Part shown: piece by piece, positions 1-6,531 of the stretch
How positions within the stretch are numbered: position 1 is the stretch's first letter
How the letters are laid out: each line of letters starts with the position of its first letter
Assembly (NCBI GenBank): GCA_002869425.1
Contig: PKSZ01000670.1
Coordinates: 1 to 6,531 of the forward strand
Source: Marinilabiliales bacterium
Lineage (GTDB): Bacteria; Bacteroidota; Bacteroidia; Bacteroidales; BM523
Direction of reading: 5' to 3'
DNA: 6,531 bases
Program-made: the position numbers and the translations under genes
Notes under the pieces: model-generated
What the model was told of the DNA's origin: nothing
Database searches by the model: none
Seen by the model: the letters and a program-made list of their open reading frames with translations, nothing else

Positions 1-39
1 AAATGTACAATTAATAAACCAGTTTATAATATACTGCAT

Positions 40-65
40 AAAAAAAGCCGGACTTAACCAGCTTT
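40..65 (-). terminator. Rho-independent terminator of the nqr operon
   Basis: Read on the minus strand, the hairpin begins 9 bases after the nqrF stop codon: arm AAAGCTGG (65-58), six-base loop TTAAGT (57-52), arm CCGGCTTT (51-44), then further T residues to 40. The stem has eight pairs, one of them a T-G wobble, and runs directly into a seven-T tract. This is a textbook intrinsic terminator and marks the end of the nqr transcript. On the plus strand the same hairpin is followed, after four bases, by a T7 run at 70-76, so weak termination in the other direction is possible. Bases 1-39 beyond it show no recognisable feature. Confidence 0.88.
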
Positions 66-74
66 AATCTTTTT

Positions 75-1334
75 TTATGATCCAAAATCATCGAATGCTA
101 TCATTTCGTCAGATACACCAAGATCATAAAGCATTTTTTGTACTGCATCATTCATCATAGGAGGACCACAAAGGTAATACTCTATTTCTTCAGGTTCTTC
201 ATGCTTTGAAAGATATTCATCGAAAATTACTTTGTGAATAAAGCCAACTGATCCGTTCCAATTATCCTCTTCCTTGGGTTCGGAAAGTGCTATCTGGAAA
301 TTGAAATTGGGAAACTCTTCTTCAATTTTCCTGAAATGATCTTCATAGAATATCTCCCTCTTTGACCTTGCTCCGTACCAGAATGTTGCTTTCCTGCTTG
401 TTTTCTTTGTATGGAACAAGTCAAAAATATGTGAACGCATGGGTGCCATACCAGCTCCACCACCAATGAACATCATTTCACGATCGGTTGGTTTAATGAA
501 AAATTCTCCATAAGGACCTGATATCATCACCTTATCACCTGGCTTTCTTGAAAATATAAAGGATGAACAGATTCCTGGATTTACATTCATAAATCCATTT
601 TTCTTTCTATCCCATGGAGGAGTTGCAATACGAATATTTAACATAACAATATTGCCCTCCGCCGGGTGATTAGCCATAGAGTATGCCCTATATGTAGGTT
701 CTGGATTCTTCATCTTGAGATCCCACATTTTAAATGCGTCCCAATCAGGACGATACTCATCCTGTATGGTTATATCTTTTGAAAAATCAACTTCGATCTT
801 AGGGACATCAATCTGTATATATCCTCCTGAACGAAAATCAAGATTCTCGCCTTCCGGAAGTCTAACTACAAACTCTTTAATAAAAGTAGCGACATTATCG
901 TTGGAAACTACTTCACATTCCCATTTCTTAATTCCCATAACTTCTTTAGGAACACCTATCTTCAGGTTATCTTTCACCTTAACCTGACATCCTAACCTCC
1001 AGTTATCATTTTGTTCTTTTCGTGTAAAAAAACCCTTTTCAGTTGGAAGAATATCTCCAGCACCTTCAAAAACCTGACACTTACACATACCGCATGTACC
1101 TCCACCACCACAAGCAGATGGCAAAAATATTTTTTGTTCTGTTAATGTCTGCAGTATTGTATTACCCGGTGAAACGACCATTTCTTTTTCATCATTAATG
1201 GTTAGTGTCACCTCGCCCTGTGGAGTTAATTTTGCTCTCGCAATAAGCAAAACCATAACCAACAATAAAATAACCACGAGAAAAACAACTATGCTAGTAA
1301 GAATAACAGTTGCTTGCGAAGCCAGTAATATCAT
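75..1334 (-). CDS. nqrF: Na+-translocating NADH:quinone reductase subunit F (NADH dehydrogenase, 2Fe-2S/FAD)
   Basis: NqrF is the electron entry point of Na+-NQR: it oxidises NADH on the cytoplasmic side and passes electrons via FAD to a 2Fe-2S centre. The 419-residue protein shows the full family layout. One N-terminal membrane helix spans about residues 8-32. A plant-type ferredoxin domain spans about 40-130, with cluster ligands C75, C81, C84 and C116 (C-x5-C-x2-C then a distant Cys). A ferredoxin reductase-like part follows, with the FAD motif RAYS (216-219), the nucleotide motif GGGAGMAP (291-298), the CGPP motif (389-392) and the conserved tail FDDFGS. Length is normal and no key residue is missing. 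It is the last gene of the operon, 20 bases after nqrE, and is followed at once by the terminator at 40-65. The start is supported by the membrane anchor that immediately follows it. Confidence 0.98.
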   Translation of the reverse strand: MILLASQATVILTSIVVFLVVILLLVMVLLIARAKLTPQGEVTLTINDEKEMVVSPGNTILQTLTEQKIFLPSACGGGGTCGMCKCQVFEGAGDILPTEKGFFTRKEQNDNWRLGCQVKVKDNLKIGVPKEVMGIKKWECEVVSNDNVATFIKEFVVRLPEGENLDFRSGGYIQIDVPKIEVDFSKDITIQDEYRPDWDAFKMWDLKMKNPEPTYRAYSMANHPAEGNIVMLNIRIATPPWDRKKNGFMNVNPGICSSFIFSRKPGDKVMISGPYGEFFIKPTDREMMFIGGGAGMAPMRSHIFDLFHTKKTSRKATFWYGARSKREIFYEDHFRKIEEEFPNFNFQIALSEPKEEDNWNGSVGFIHKVIFDEYLSKHEEPEEIEYYLCGPPMMNDAVQKMLYDLGVSDEMIAFDDFGS

Positions 1335-1354
1335 AATTCAAATTATTAATGTCA

Positions 1355-1972
1355 TTATAAACTAATTCCCATAAAGCTCATGAAAGCAATTCCCATTAAG
1401 CCTGTAATAATAAATGTGATTCCCAAACCTCGTAGAGGCGCAGGAACATTGGAATATTTTATTTTTTCTCTTATTGCCGCAATACCTACGATTGCCAGGA
1501 ACCATCCAATTCCAGATCCAAGGGCAAATGAGGTAGCTTCAGCGATATTGGCATATTCTCTTTCCTGCATAAACAATGCACCACCAAGAATTGCACAGTT
1601 CACCGCAATCAGCGGAAGAAAGATACCAAGATTAGCATATAAAGTAGGTGCAAATTTCTCTACTATCATCTCAACCAGCTGAACCATTGATGCGATTACA
1701 GCGATAAACATAATGAAAGAAAGAAAGCTAAGATCAACATCTGCAAATGATGGACTCAACCAGGCCAGCGCACCTTCCTTTAATAGATAATTTTCAATTA
1801 AATAGTTGACTGGCACTGTAATTCCTAAAACAAAAATAACAGCCAAACCCAGTCCCACTGATGTTTTTACAGTTTTTGAAACCGCAAGGTATGAACACAT
1901 ACCCAGAAAGTATGCAAAAACCATATTATCAATGAAAATCGACTTAACGAATATGTTTATAAGATTTTCCAT
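1355..1972 (-). CDS. nqrE: Na+-translocating NADH:quinone reductase subunit E
   Basis: NqrE is an integral membrane subunit of Na+-NQR, paralogous to NqrD and to RnfA/RnfE. In known structures the pair holds an intramembrane 2Fe-2S centre between NqrF and NqrC. The 205-residue protein is almost entirely hydrophobic, with about six predicted helices (near 12-30, 36-58, 79-100, 115-134, 147-168 and 180-202). The two family cysteines are present: C26 in GMCSYLAVS and C125 in [12 protein letters not shown]. These sit in the inverted-repeat half-helices expected to bind the cluster. Length agrees with the family (about 200). It lies 13 bases after nqrD and 20 before nqrF. No truncation or unusual residue is seen. 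Confidence 0.98.
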   Translation of the reverse strand: MENLINIFVKSIFIDNMVFAYFLGMCSYLAVSKTVKTSVGLGLAVIFVLGITVPVNYLIENYLLKEGALAWLSPSFADVDLSFLSFIMFIAVIASMVQLVEMIVEKFAPTLYANLGIFLPLIAVNCAILGGALFMQEREYANIAEATSFALGSGIGWFLAIVGIAAIREKIKYSNVPAPLRGLGITFIITGLMGIAFMSFMGISL

Positions 1973-1985
1973 GATCGTATATTAA

Positions 1986-2633
1986 TTAATTTTGTTCAAT
2001 CAGTTCTTTATTTCTTGCACGCTGAACCCAAATAATAATACCTACAACAACCAAAGCCATAGGAGGTAAAATCATCAGTCCATTGTTTTCGTAGCCCAAT
2101 TCGTATAAGCCAAGCTTCTCAATCACCGGGTAACCCCAAATTGTTCCTGAGCCCAAAAATTCTCTAAAAAAGGCAACAATAATCAGAATCATACCATAAC
2201 CAGCAGCATTACCTACGCCATCCAGAAAGGCAGGCCATGGTTTATTACCCAGGGCAAAAGCTTCAAGTCTACCCATAATGATACAATTGGTAATAATCAA
2301 ACCTACAAACACAGATAGCTGTTTACTTACATCATACGCAAATGCCTTTAGTATCTGGTCTACAAGGATTACAAGCATTGCAATAATCGTAAGCTGAACA
2401 ATAATTCTGATTCTCGAGGGAATAGAATTTCTAAGTAAGGAAATGATAACATTTGCAAATGCAAGTACTGCCAATACAGAAATTGACATTACCACTGCGG
2501 GTTCTAGTTTTACTGTTACTGCAAGAGCTGAACATATCCCCAGCACCTGAACCGTAATTGGATTATTCAGGTTTATTGGCTGAGTAAGCGATTTAATGTT
2601 CTTTGGTGAAAATAATGGTTCTCTTTCGCTCAT
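1986..2633 (-). CDS. nqrD: Na+-translocating NADH:quinone reductase subunit D
   Basis: NqrD is the membrane partner of NqrE; together they carry electrons across the membrane from NqrF to the periplasmic FMN of NqrC. The 215-residue protein has a short polar N-terminus (MSEREPLFSPKN), then about six hydrophobic helices. The cluster-type cysteines are C34 in GICSALAVT and C117 in ITNCIIMGRLEAFA, matching the positions of the NqrE cysteines and the internal inverted-repeat fold. The family stretch PWPAFLDGVGNAAGYG (132-147) and the motif FREFLGSGT (156-164) are present. Only two bases separate it from nqrC, which suggests translational coupling. Length is normal for the family. Confidence 0.98.
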   Translation of the reverse strand: MSEREPLFSPKNIKSLTQPINLNNPITVQVLGICSALAVTVKLEPAVVMSISVLAVLAFANVIISLLRNSIPSRIRIIVQLTIIAMLVILVDQILKAFAYDVSKQLSVFVGLIITNCIIMGRLEAFALGNKPWPAFLDGVGNAAGYGMILIIVAFFREFLGSGTIWGYPVIEKLGLYELGYENNGLMILPPMALVVVGIIIWVQRARNKELIEQN

Positions 2634-2635
2634 TT

Positions 2636-3334
2636 TTATTTATGTTTTTTAAAGTAGTTCAAATAATTTTTCAAACAATCCTTAAGCATTGCATCCAAAC
2701 CGTTACTTGTAATTGTACCTCCGGAAATAGCATCTACCGCATTTATATTATCTGGATCTGCACCTCCTTTGACTACCGAAACAGAGGTAAATTCATGATT
2801 TGCATTAAAAATTTGTTTTCCATCAAACTGAGCCTGGAATTCGGGCGTATCAATTTCAGCTCCAAGACCAGGAGTTTCTCCTTTATGAGAGAAAATGGCA
2901 CCATAAATTGTATTAAAATCTGATTCCATGGAAACAAAACCCCAAATTGGTCCCCAAAGCCCCTTTCCACGAACAGGAAGAATATATTTCTTTGATCCAT
3001 CAGAATGAACAAAGACGTACACGGGATAATTACGCTGAGATGCATCCTTTTTCATTTCATCTTTCATATTCACTTCAAAAGCATCTACCGATTTCACCTT
3101 CTCCCCATTTAAGTTCACCACAAAGCTTTCTCGAATGAATTTTTCATACTTTTCCTCTGCATCATCAGCTGTACATTCAACCTTTACAGAAGCAAGGATA
3201 TTTTTCTTTTTTTCAATTTCCACATTCTTATCCTGGTATGGCTTTAGGGTTATAGCGGCAAATGAAAGAATCGCTGCTACAACAGTCACCATTACAGTGG
3301 CATAGATAAAAATGTAAGTATTACTTCGGTTCAT
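2636..3334 (-). CDS. nqrC: Na+-translocating NADH:quinone reductase subunit C (covalent FMN)
   Basis: NqrC carries a covalently bound FMN on the outer face of the membrane and passes electrons from the NqrD/NqrE iron-sulfur site to NqrB. The 232-residue protein has one N-terminal membrane helix (about 7-29) and a soluble FMN-binding domain. The flavinylation motif is DAISGGTITS at 201-210, so T207 is the expected phosphoester-linked residue, placed by the transferase ApbE. The motif has SGGT where the Vibrio protein has SGAT; the S, first G and T are kept. The domain also has GKGLWGPIWGF (123-133) and ETPGLGAEI (153-161), both typical of the family. Gaps are three bases to nqrB and two to nqrD. 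Confidence 0.97.
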   Translation of the reverse strand: MNRSNTYIFIYATVMVTVVAAILSFAAITLKPYQDKNVEIEKKKNILASVKVECTADDAEEKYEKFIRESFVVNLNGEKVKSVDAFEVNMKDEMKKDASQRNYPVYVFVHSDGSKKYILPVRGKGLWGPIWGFVSMESDFNTIYGAIFSHKGETPGLGAEIDTPEFQAQFDGKQIFNANHEFTSVSVVKGGADPDNINAVDAISGGTITSNGLDAMLKDCLKNYLNYFKKHK

Positions 3335-3337
3335 ATC

Positions 3338-4534
3338 TTACTTATTTTCAAAATTCTGATTTGATACACTTTTTGCTGCCAGTTTTGCTCTTTTTAGTCG
3401 TTTCTTTATGTTGGCCTCAACCACATAATGATCAATAAGCGGAGCAAAAACATTCATGAATAGTATTGCCAGCATCATTCCTTCAGGATATGCCGGATTT
3501 AATACTCTTATCAGTATAGCCAGAAAACCAATCAGGAATCCATAAATATATTTACCCTTATTGGTTTGAGCTGCTGTTACAGGATCTGTTGCCATAAATA
3601 CAGCACCAAAAGCAAATCCGCCCATCAGTAAGTGATGCCAAGCCGGGATTTCCATGAATGGATTAACAGCAAAAGCATTCAAAATTAACCCCATGACCAA
3701 TCCACCTGCAACTACAGAAAACATTACCCTCCAACTGGCAATACCTGTGTAAAGTAAAATAGCTGCACCAATTAAAATTGCCAGAGTAGATGTTTCTCCA
3801 ATGGATCCGGGAATTGTTCCCACGAACATTTCGCACCAACACGGAACACTACCTATATGGCCTGCTGCTGCATCAGCCAGTGGTGTTGCACCACTAAAAC
3901 CATCTACAACATTGCTTCCGTTTTCAATCATATCGTGGATCCATACTTTGTCTCCCGACATCCAACTTGGATATGCAAAAAAGAGAAAAGCCCTTGCTGT
4001 TAAGGCTGGATTTAAAATATTCATTCCAGTTCCACCAAAAACCTCTTTGCCAATTACTACGGCAAATATTGTAGCAACTGCTACCATCCATAATGGAACA
4101 TCAACCGGAACAATCAAAGGTATCAACATACCCGATACCAAAAAGCCTTCGTTCACTTCGTGTCCACGAATCTGTGCAAACAAAAACTCCGTGGCCAATC
4201 CAGCTACATACGATACCACTATTAATGGCAGCACTTTCCAGAATCCATACCAGAAGTTACACCAGAAACCGGCAGTTTCACCAATGCTCAGGTAATACTG
4301 ATAGCCTGTATTCCACATTCCAAAAAGTAAAGCTGGAATTGTAGCCAAAACAACCACAATCATGGTTCTTTTCATATCCATATTATCACGAATATGAGAA
4401 CCTCTTCTTGTTGTTTTATTCGGAACAAAAAGGAATGTCTCAAATGCATCAAATGTAGAATGGAGCATTGCAAACTTCCCTCCTTTCGAAAAATGAGGCT
4501 TAATATTGTCTACAAGTTTTCTAAGTCCTTTCAT
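3338..4534 (-). CDS. nqrB: Na+-translocating NADH:quinone reductase subunit B (covalent FMN, riboflavin site)
   Basis: NqrB is the largest membrane subunit, with a covalent FMN and a riboflavin cofactor, and is implicated in quinone reduction and Na+ translocation. The 398-residue protein has a cytoplasmic N-terminal stretch of about 55 residues and then roughly ten hydrophobic segments. The flavinylation motif is DGFSGATPLA (211-220), giving T217 as the FMN-bearing residue. Other family signatures are HEVNEGFLVSG (125-135), GKEVFGGTGMNILNPAL (162-178) directly before RAFLFFAYP, and MATDPVTAAQT (314-324). The NEGF region corresponds to that carrying the glycine linked to korormicin resistance in Vibrio. 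The C-terminus ends in a lysine-rich tail (377-398). The gene starts ten bases after nqrA and has no obvious Shine-Dalgarno, as is usual in Bacteroidota. Confidence 0.98.
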   Translation of the reverse strand: MKGLRKLVDNIKPHFSKGGKFAMLHSTFDAFETFLFVPNKTTRRGSHIRDNMDMKRTMIVVVLATIPALLFGMWNTGYQYYLSIGETAGFWCNFWYGFWKVLPLIVVSYVAGLATEFLFAQIRGHEVNEGFLVSGMLIPLIVPVDVPLWMVAVATIFAVVIGKEVFGGTGMNILNPALTARAFLFFAYPSWMSGDKVWIHDMIENGSNVVDGFSGATPLADAAAGHIGSVPCWCEMFVGTIPGSIGETSTLAILIGAAILLYTGIASWRVMFSVVAGGLVMGLILNAFAVNPFMEIPAWHHLLMGGFAFGAVFMATDPVTAAQTNKGKYIYGFLIGFLAILIRVLNPAYPEGMMLAILFMNVFAPLIDHYVVEANIKKRLKRAKLAAKSVSNQNFENK

Positions 4535-4544
4535 TGTATATTAT

Positions 4545-5897
4545 TTAACCGAGTTCTTTAATCATTAAATCAATTCCTTTGCGAAGAATCGATTGAACTT
4601 CAATTTTTGAAGTACAAACAAATTCACAGAGCGCCATATCTTCTTCAGCCACTTCATAAATACCCAGCTGCTCCATTTTGTCGATATCTTCAGCCAATAT
4701 TGCCTTTAGCAAATGAACAGGAAGAATGTCCATCGGTAATACCTTTTCGTATTCACCAGTCATAACAAATGCCCTTTCACCACCATGGTAATTGGCATTC
4801 AACCTGTAGCGTTTCCCGGATGAAAGCCATGACCAAAATGTACGACTTGTACTGAATTTTCCAAACCCGGGACTTGCCCAACCTAAAAATTCATAATCAT
4901 CACCTTCAGGGATTATTGTAATTTGAGAATCATAATAGCCATTATAGCCATTACTTTCTATTTGTGTTCCGGTTAAAACATTTCCCGAAATATATCTCAA
5001 ACTACCTTCTTTCACCCTATTTGCATGTAATGCAGAAATATCTACTCCTGAAAAGGTTTTATAATATCTTGGCCTTTCCACTTCCGAACCTGTAACAGCC
5101 ACAATTCTTGATGCATCGTAATGACCAGATTTGAATAGCTTACCAATTGAAATTACATGCTGTGGATCAACATACCATACAATTTCTCCTTTATTTATAG
5201 GATCAATATGATGAATCTGCACACCTACAGAACCTGCAGGATGCGGACCGGAAAACCTATGAAATTCCACTCCTTTGGCTTTGGTGAAAACATCTGCGCC
5301 CTGATAATCTTCGCTAAGCGTTAGATTTATTTTACCATCTGTAAGCTTTTTTAAAGCATCAACACCCATTTGAAAATCTTCTTTGTTATCCTTCACGAGA
5401 AAATCAGGATCAGCTGCCAGCGGAGCAGTATCAAAGCATGGAATAAAAATAGATTTTGGTTTGCTTACAGGCTTTGCAATTACAGCATAGGGACGCTGAC
5501 GAATTGAAGGCCATAAACCACTTTTTAATAAATTTTCCCTAACTTCTTCAGCTGACATCGAAGAGAGATCTCCTACTTCAAATTTTTCATAAGAGATTTC
5601 CGTATCTGCTTTTATGATTACCTCAAGAATTCTGCGACGTTCTCCTCGTTTTATTTCCTGAACCGTACCACTTACAGGTGATGCAAACATCACTTCTGGC
5701 TGATATTTGTCAAAAAACAAAGCTGTGCCCGCTTTCACAGATTCTCCTTCTTTCACCAGCATTTTGGGTATTACACCCGGAAAATCAGTTGGTTTAACTG
5801 CATAGGTATCAGCCATAGCTGCCTTAGTATAAATCTTCTCGGCCTTGCCCAACAACCTAATATTTAAACCTTTGCGTATTCTAATCGTATTTGACAT
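4545..5897 (-). CDS. nqrA: Na+-translocating NADH:quinone reductase subunit A
   Basis: NqrA is the peripheral cytoplasmic subunit of Na+-NQR, related to RnfC but without its iron-sulfur motifs, and has been linked to quinone binding with NqrB. The 450-residue protein has no membrane segment. It starts with the family signature IRIRKGLNIRLLGKAE (5-20). A barrel-sandwich (biotinyl/lipoyl-like) region follows at about 40-97, including KEGESVKAGTALF (49-61) and ASPVSGTVQEIKRGERR (72-88). The middle holds PCFDTAPLAADPDF and a FSGPHPAGSVGVQIHHIDP motif, both characteristic of NqrA. The start fits the family N-terminus; the bases before it are AT-rich with no Shine-Dalgarno. It is the first gene of the operon, with a promoter candidate about 40 bases upstream. 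Confidence 0.98.
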   Translation of the reverse strand: MSNTIRIRKGLNIRLLGKAEKIYTKAAMADTYAVKPTDFPGVIPKMLVKEGESVKAGTALFFDKYQPEVMFASPVSGTVQEIKRGERRRILEVIIKADTEISYEKFEVGDLSSMSAEEVRENLLKSGLWPSIRQRPYAVIAKPVSKPKSIFIPCFDTAPLAADPDFLVKDNKEDFQMGVDALKKLTDGKINLTLSEDYQGADVFTKAKGVEFHRFSGPHPAGSVGVQIHHIDPINKGEIVWYVDPQHVISIGKLFKSGHYDASRIVAVTGSEVERPRYYKTFSGVDISALHANRVKEGSLRYISGNVLTGTQIESNGYNGYYDSQITIIPEGDDYEFLGWASPGFGKFSTSRTFWSWLSSGKRYRLNANYHGGERAFVMTGEYEKVLPMDILPVHLLKAILAEDIDKMEQLGIYEVAEEDMALCEFVCTSKIEVQSILRKGIDLMIKELG

Positions 5898-5935
5898 CTT
5901 ATACTATTATGAATTTTAATACGTTAAGTAAGGAG

Positions 5936-5943
5936 CAAATATA
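5936..5943 (-). promoter_or_regulatory. Candidate -7 element of the nqr operon promoter
   Basis: On the minus strand the octamer TATATTTG matches the Bacteroidota -7 consensus TAnnTTTG exactly and ends 38 bases before the nqrA ATG, implying a leader of about 30 bases. No good -33 TTTG element is found at the usual 19-21 base spacing; the nearest TTG is only about 12 bases upstream. The call therefore rests on the -7 match and position alone. In AT-rich DNA a chance match is possible. Confidence 0.5.
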
Positions 5944-5968
5944 AAATATTATATACAACTATTTTGAA

Positions 5969-6000
5969 TTTTTATTTCACATAAATCAATCTTACATTTG
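5969..6000 (+). promoter_or_regulatory. Candidate promoter of the divergent PAS gene
   Basis: TACATTTG at 5993-6000 matches the Bacteroidota -7 consensus TAnnTTTG. The tetramer TTTT at 5969-5972, 20 bases upstream, is a 3-of-4 match to the -33 element TTTG; a perfect TTTG at 5963-5966 is spaced too far (26 bases). Transcription would start near 6005-6008 and give a leader of roughly 110 bases before the ATG at 6120. An imperfect operator-like palindrome (5985-6002) overlaps the -7 element. Confidence 0.42.
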
Positions 6001-6002
6001 AT
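5985..6002. promoter_or_regulatory. Inverted repeat ATCAA-N8-TTGAT, possible operator
   Basis: ATCAA at 5985-5989 and TTGAT at 5998-6002 form a perfect five-base inverted repeat with an eight-base spacer. It overlaps the candidate -7 element of the rightward promoter and lies about 45 bases upstream of the leftward -7 element, so a bound regulator could affect either direction. The arms resemble FNR/CRP-family half-sites but in inverted orientation (that family uses TTGAT-N4-ATCAA), so no regulator can be named. Short palindromes are common by chance in AT-rich DNA. Confidence 0.25.
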
Positions 6003-6119
6003 CTACGACATATTTTTTATTGTCCTCTTAACAAAAAAATACGTTGAATATATGTAATATTATCTGTTTATTATCGACGTTATAAGCAATTAGCCGATAT
6101 AAACAATAAAACGTAAAAA

Positions 6120-6518
6120 ATGGTGAATGATTTACAAATGTATAAGCAAAGAATTGAAGAACTCGAAAAAGAAAATTCTCAATTAAAACGAGAATTGGAA
6201 TTCGGTAAAAACGAAGAGATTGCAAGCAATTCTTTAAAACTGTTACAGGAAATCACAAACCATATCCCTGCGTTTATTGCTCAGGTTGATAGTAATTTGA
6301 ACTATGTTTTTGCGAATAATTACTACACCAGTATGTTAGGTCACACGCCTGCAAGTATGATTGGCAAAAACATAAAAGAAATTCTTCAAAAAGAAACCTA
6401 TGAAATTGCATTTCCGAATTTTCAGAAGGCATTAAATGGCGAAACTGTTTACTTTGAAAACCGGGGCACAACTATACACAATAATACGGTAAACAGCCGG
6501 AAAACTTATATACCTTAG
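6120..6518 (+). CDS. N-terminal part of a PAS-domain signalling protein, ended by an in-frame TAG
   Basis: The 132-residue reading frame has two parts. Residues 4-28 form a short coiled coil with a clean heptad (L5, Y8, I12, L15, N19, L22, L26), rich in E and K. From about residue 46 a PAS domain follows: IPAFIAQVDSNLNYVFANN (49-67), then YYTSMLGHTPASMIGKNIKE (68-87), typical of PAS_4-type sensors. There is no signal peptide or membrane segment, so the protein is likely cytoplasmic. The domain reaches TYIP, just before its expected last strands, and then hits TAG at 6516-6518. The bases after it, in the same frame, read IKDN, which would continue the strand as TYIP-x-IKDN. No output domain (kinase, GGDEF or other) is visible because the window ends at 6531. 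It may be a truncated or nonsense-mutated sensor gene. The ATG at 6120 follows an A-rich stretch with no Shine-Dalgarno; M7 is an alternative start. Confidence 0.72.
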   Translation: MVNDLQMYKQRIEELEKENSQLKRELEFGKNEEIASNSLKLLQEITNHIPAFIAQVDSNLNYVFANNYYTSMLGHTPASMIGKNIKEILQKETYEIAFPNFQKALNGETVYFENRGTTIHNNTVNSRKTYIP

Positions 6519-6531
6519 ATCAAAGACAATA

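Noticed and set aside
715..987. 90-residue open frame on the plus strand, opposite nqrF
   Set aside because: Antisense to a well-supported gene, with low-complexity Ser/Thr-rich translation and no recognisable motif.
3801..4295. 164-residue open frame on the plus strand, opposite nqrB
   Set aside because: It lies wholly antisense to nqrB, whose frame is strongly supported by conserved motifs. Its translation shows no domain and looks like a shadow of membrane-protein codons.
6072..6100. TATCG...CGATA inverted repeat in the leader of the PAS gene, considered as a riboswitch or attenuator
   Set aside because: Only a five-base stem with a loop of about 18-19 bases and no T tract. Too weak to support an RNA element.
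6028..6225. 65-residue minus-strand frame overlapping the intergenic region and the PAS gene start
   Set aside because: Rich in Phe and Tyr, as expected from the reverse of an A-rich coding strand. It has no motif and conflicts with the coiled-coil/PAS frame.
1..6531. Alternative identity of the operon as the Rnf complex
   Set aside because: NqrF has the FAD/NADH module and NqrA lacks the RnfC iron-sulfur cysteine motifs. There is no RnfB-like ferredoxin gene, and the gene order A-B-C-D-E-F is that of nqr.
1..6531. CRISPR arrays, tRNA genes, insertion sequences or phage attachment sites
   Set aside because: No repeat-spacer pattern, tRNA cloverleaf, transposase frame or terminal inverted repeats were found by reading both strands.

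Overview
The window holds a complete six-gene nqr operon (nqrA-B-C-D-E-F, minus strand, 5897 down to 75) for the Na+-translocating NADH:quinone oxidoreductase. It also holds the 5' part of a divergently transcribed PAS-domain signalling gene (plus strand, from 6120). The DNA is AT-rich and the genes lack clear Shine-Dalgarno sequences. The two best promoter candidates match the Bacteroidota -7 pattern TAnnTTTG. The Nqr proteins read like those of Bacteroidota (for example NqrF ending in FDDFGS). I infer a marine or gut-type Bacteroidota member, possibly in the Marinilabiliales; this lineage guess rests on memory of related proteins, not on a search.

Layout in plus-strand order: 1-39 shows nothing recognisable. 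A strong Rho-independent terminator for the nqr operon lies at 40-65. nqrF (75-1334), nqrE (1355-1972), nqrD (1986-2633), nqrC (2636-3334), nqrB (3338-4534) and nqrA (4545-5897) follow, all read leftward with gaps of only 2-20 bases, so they almost certainly form one transcript. The 222-base region 5898-6119 separates nqrA from the divergent gene and carries candidate promoters for both directions. The PAS gene starts at 6120 and meets a TAG at 6516-6518, only 13 bases before the window ends.

How the genes work together: NqrF takes electrons from NADH through FAD and a 2Fe-2S centre. They pass to the iron-sulfur site formed by paired cysteines of NqrD and NqrE in the membrane, then to the covalent FMN of NqrC, the covalent FMN and riboflavin of NqrB, and finally quinone, with NqrA as the large peripheral subunit. 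The reaction drives Na+ out of the cell. All cofactor residues I could check (NqrF Cys and FAD/NADH motifs, NqrD/NqrE Cys pairs, NqrB and NqrC flavinylation threonines) are present, so the complex looks functional. The flavin transferase gene apbE, needed to load FMN on NqrB and NqrC, is not in the window.

The nqr part is a conserved, well-understood housekeeping module. The most notable item is the PAS gene: translation in the same frame past the TAG continues with residues (IKDN) that fit the expected end of a PAS domain. This suggests a nonsense mutation, a sequence error or a recoded stop rather than a natural gene end. I see no convincing undescribed system in the window.
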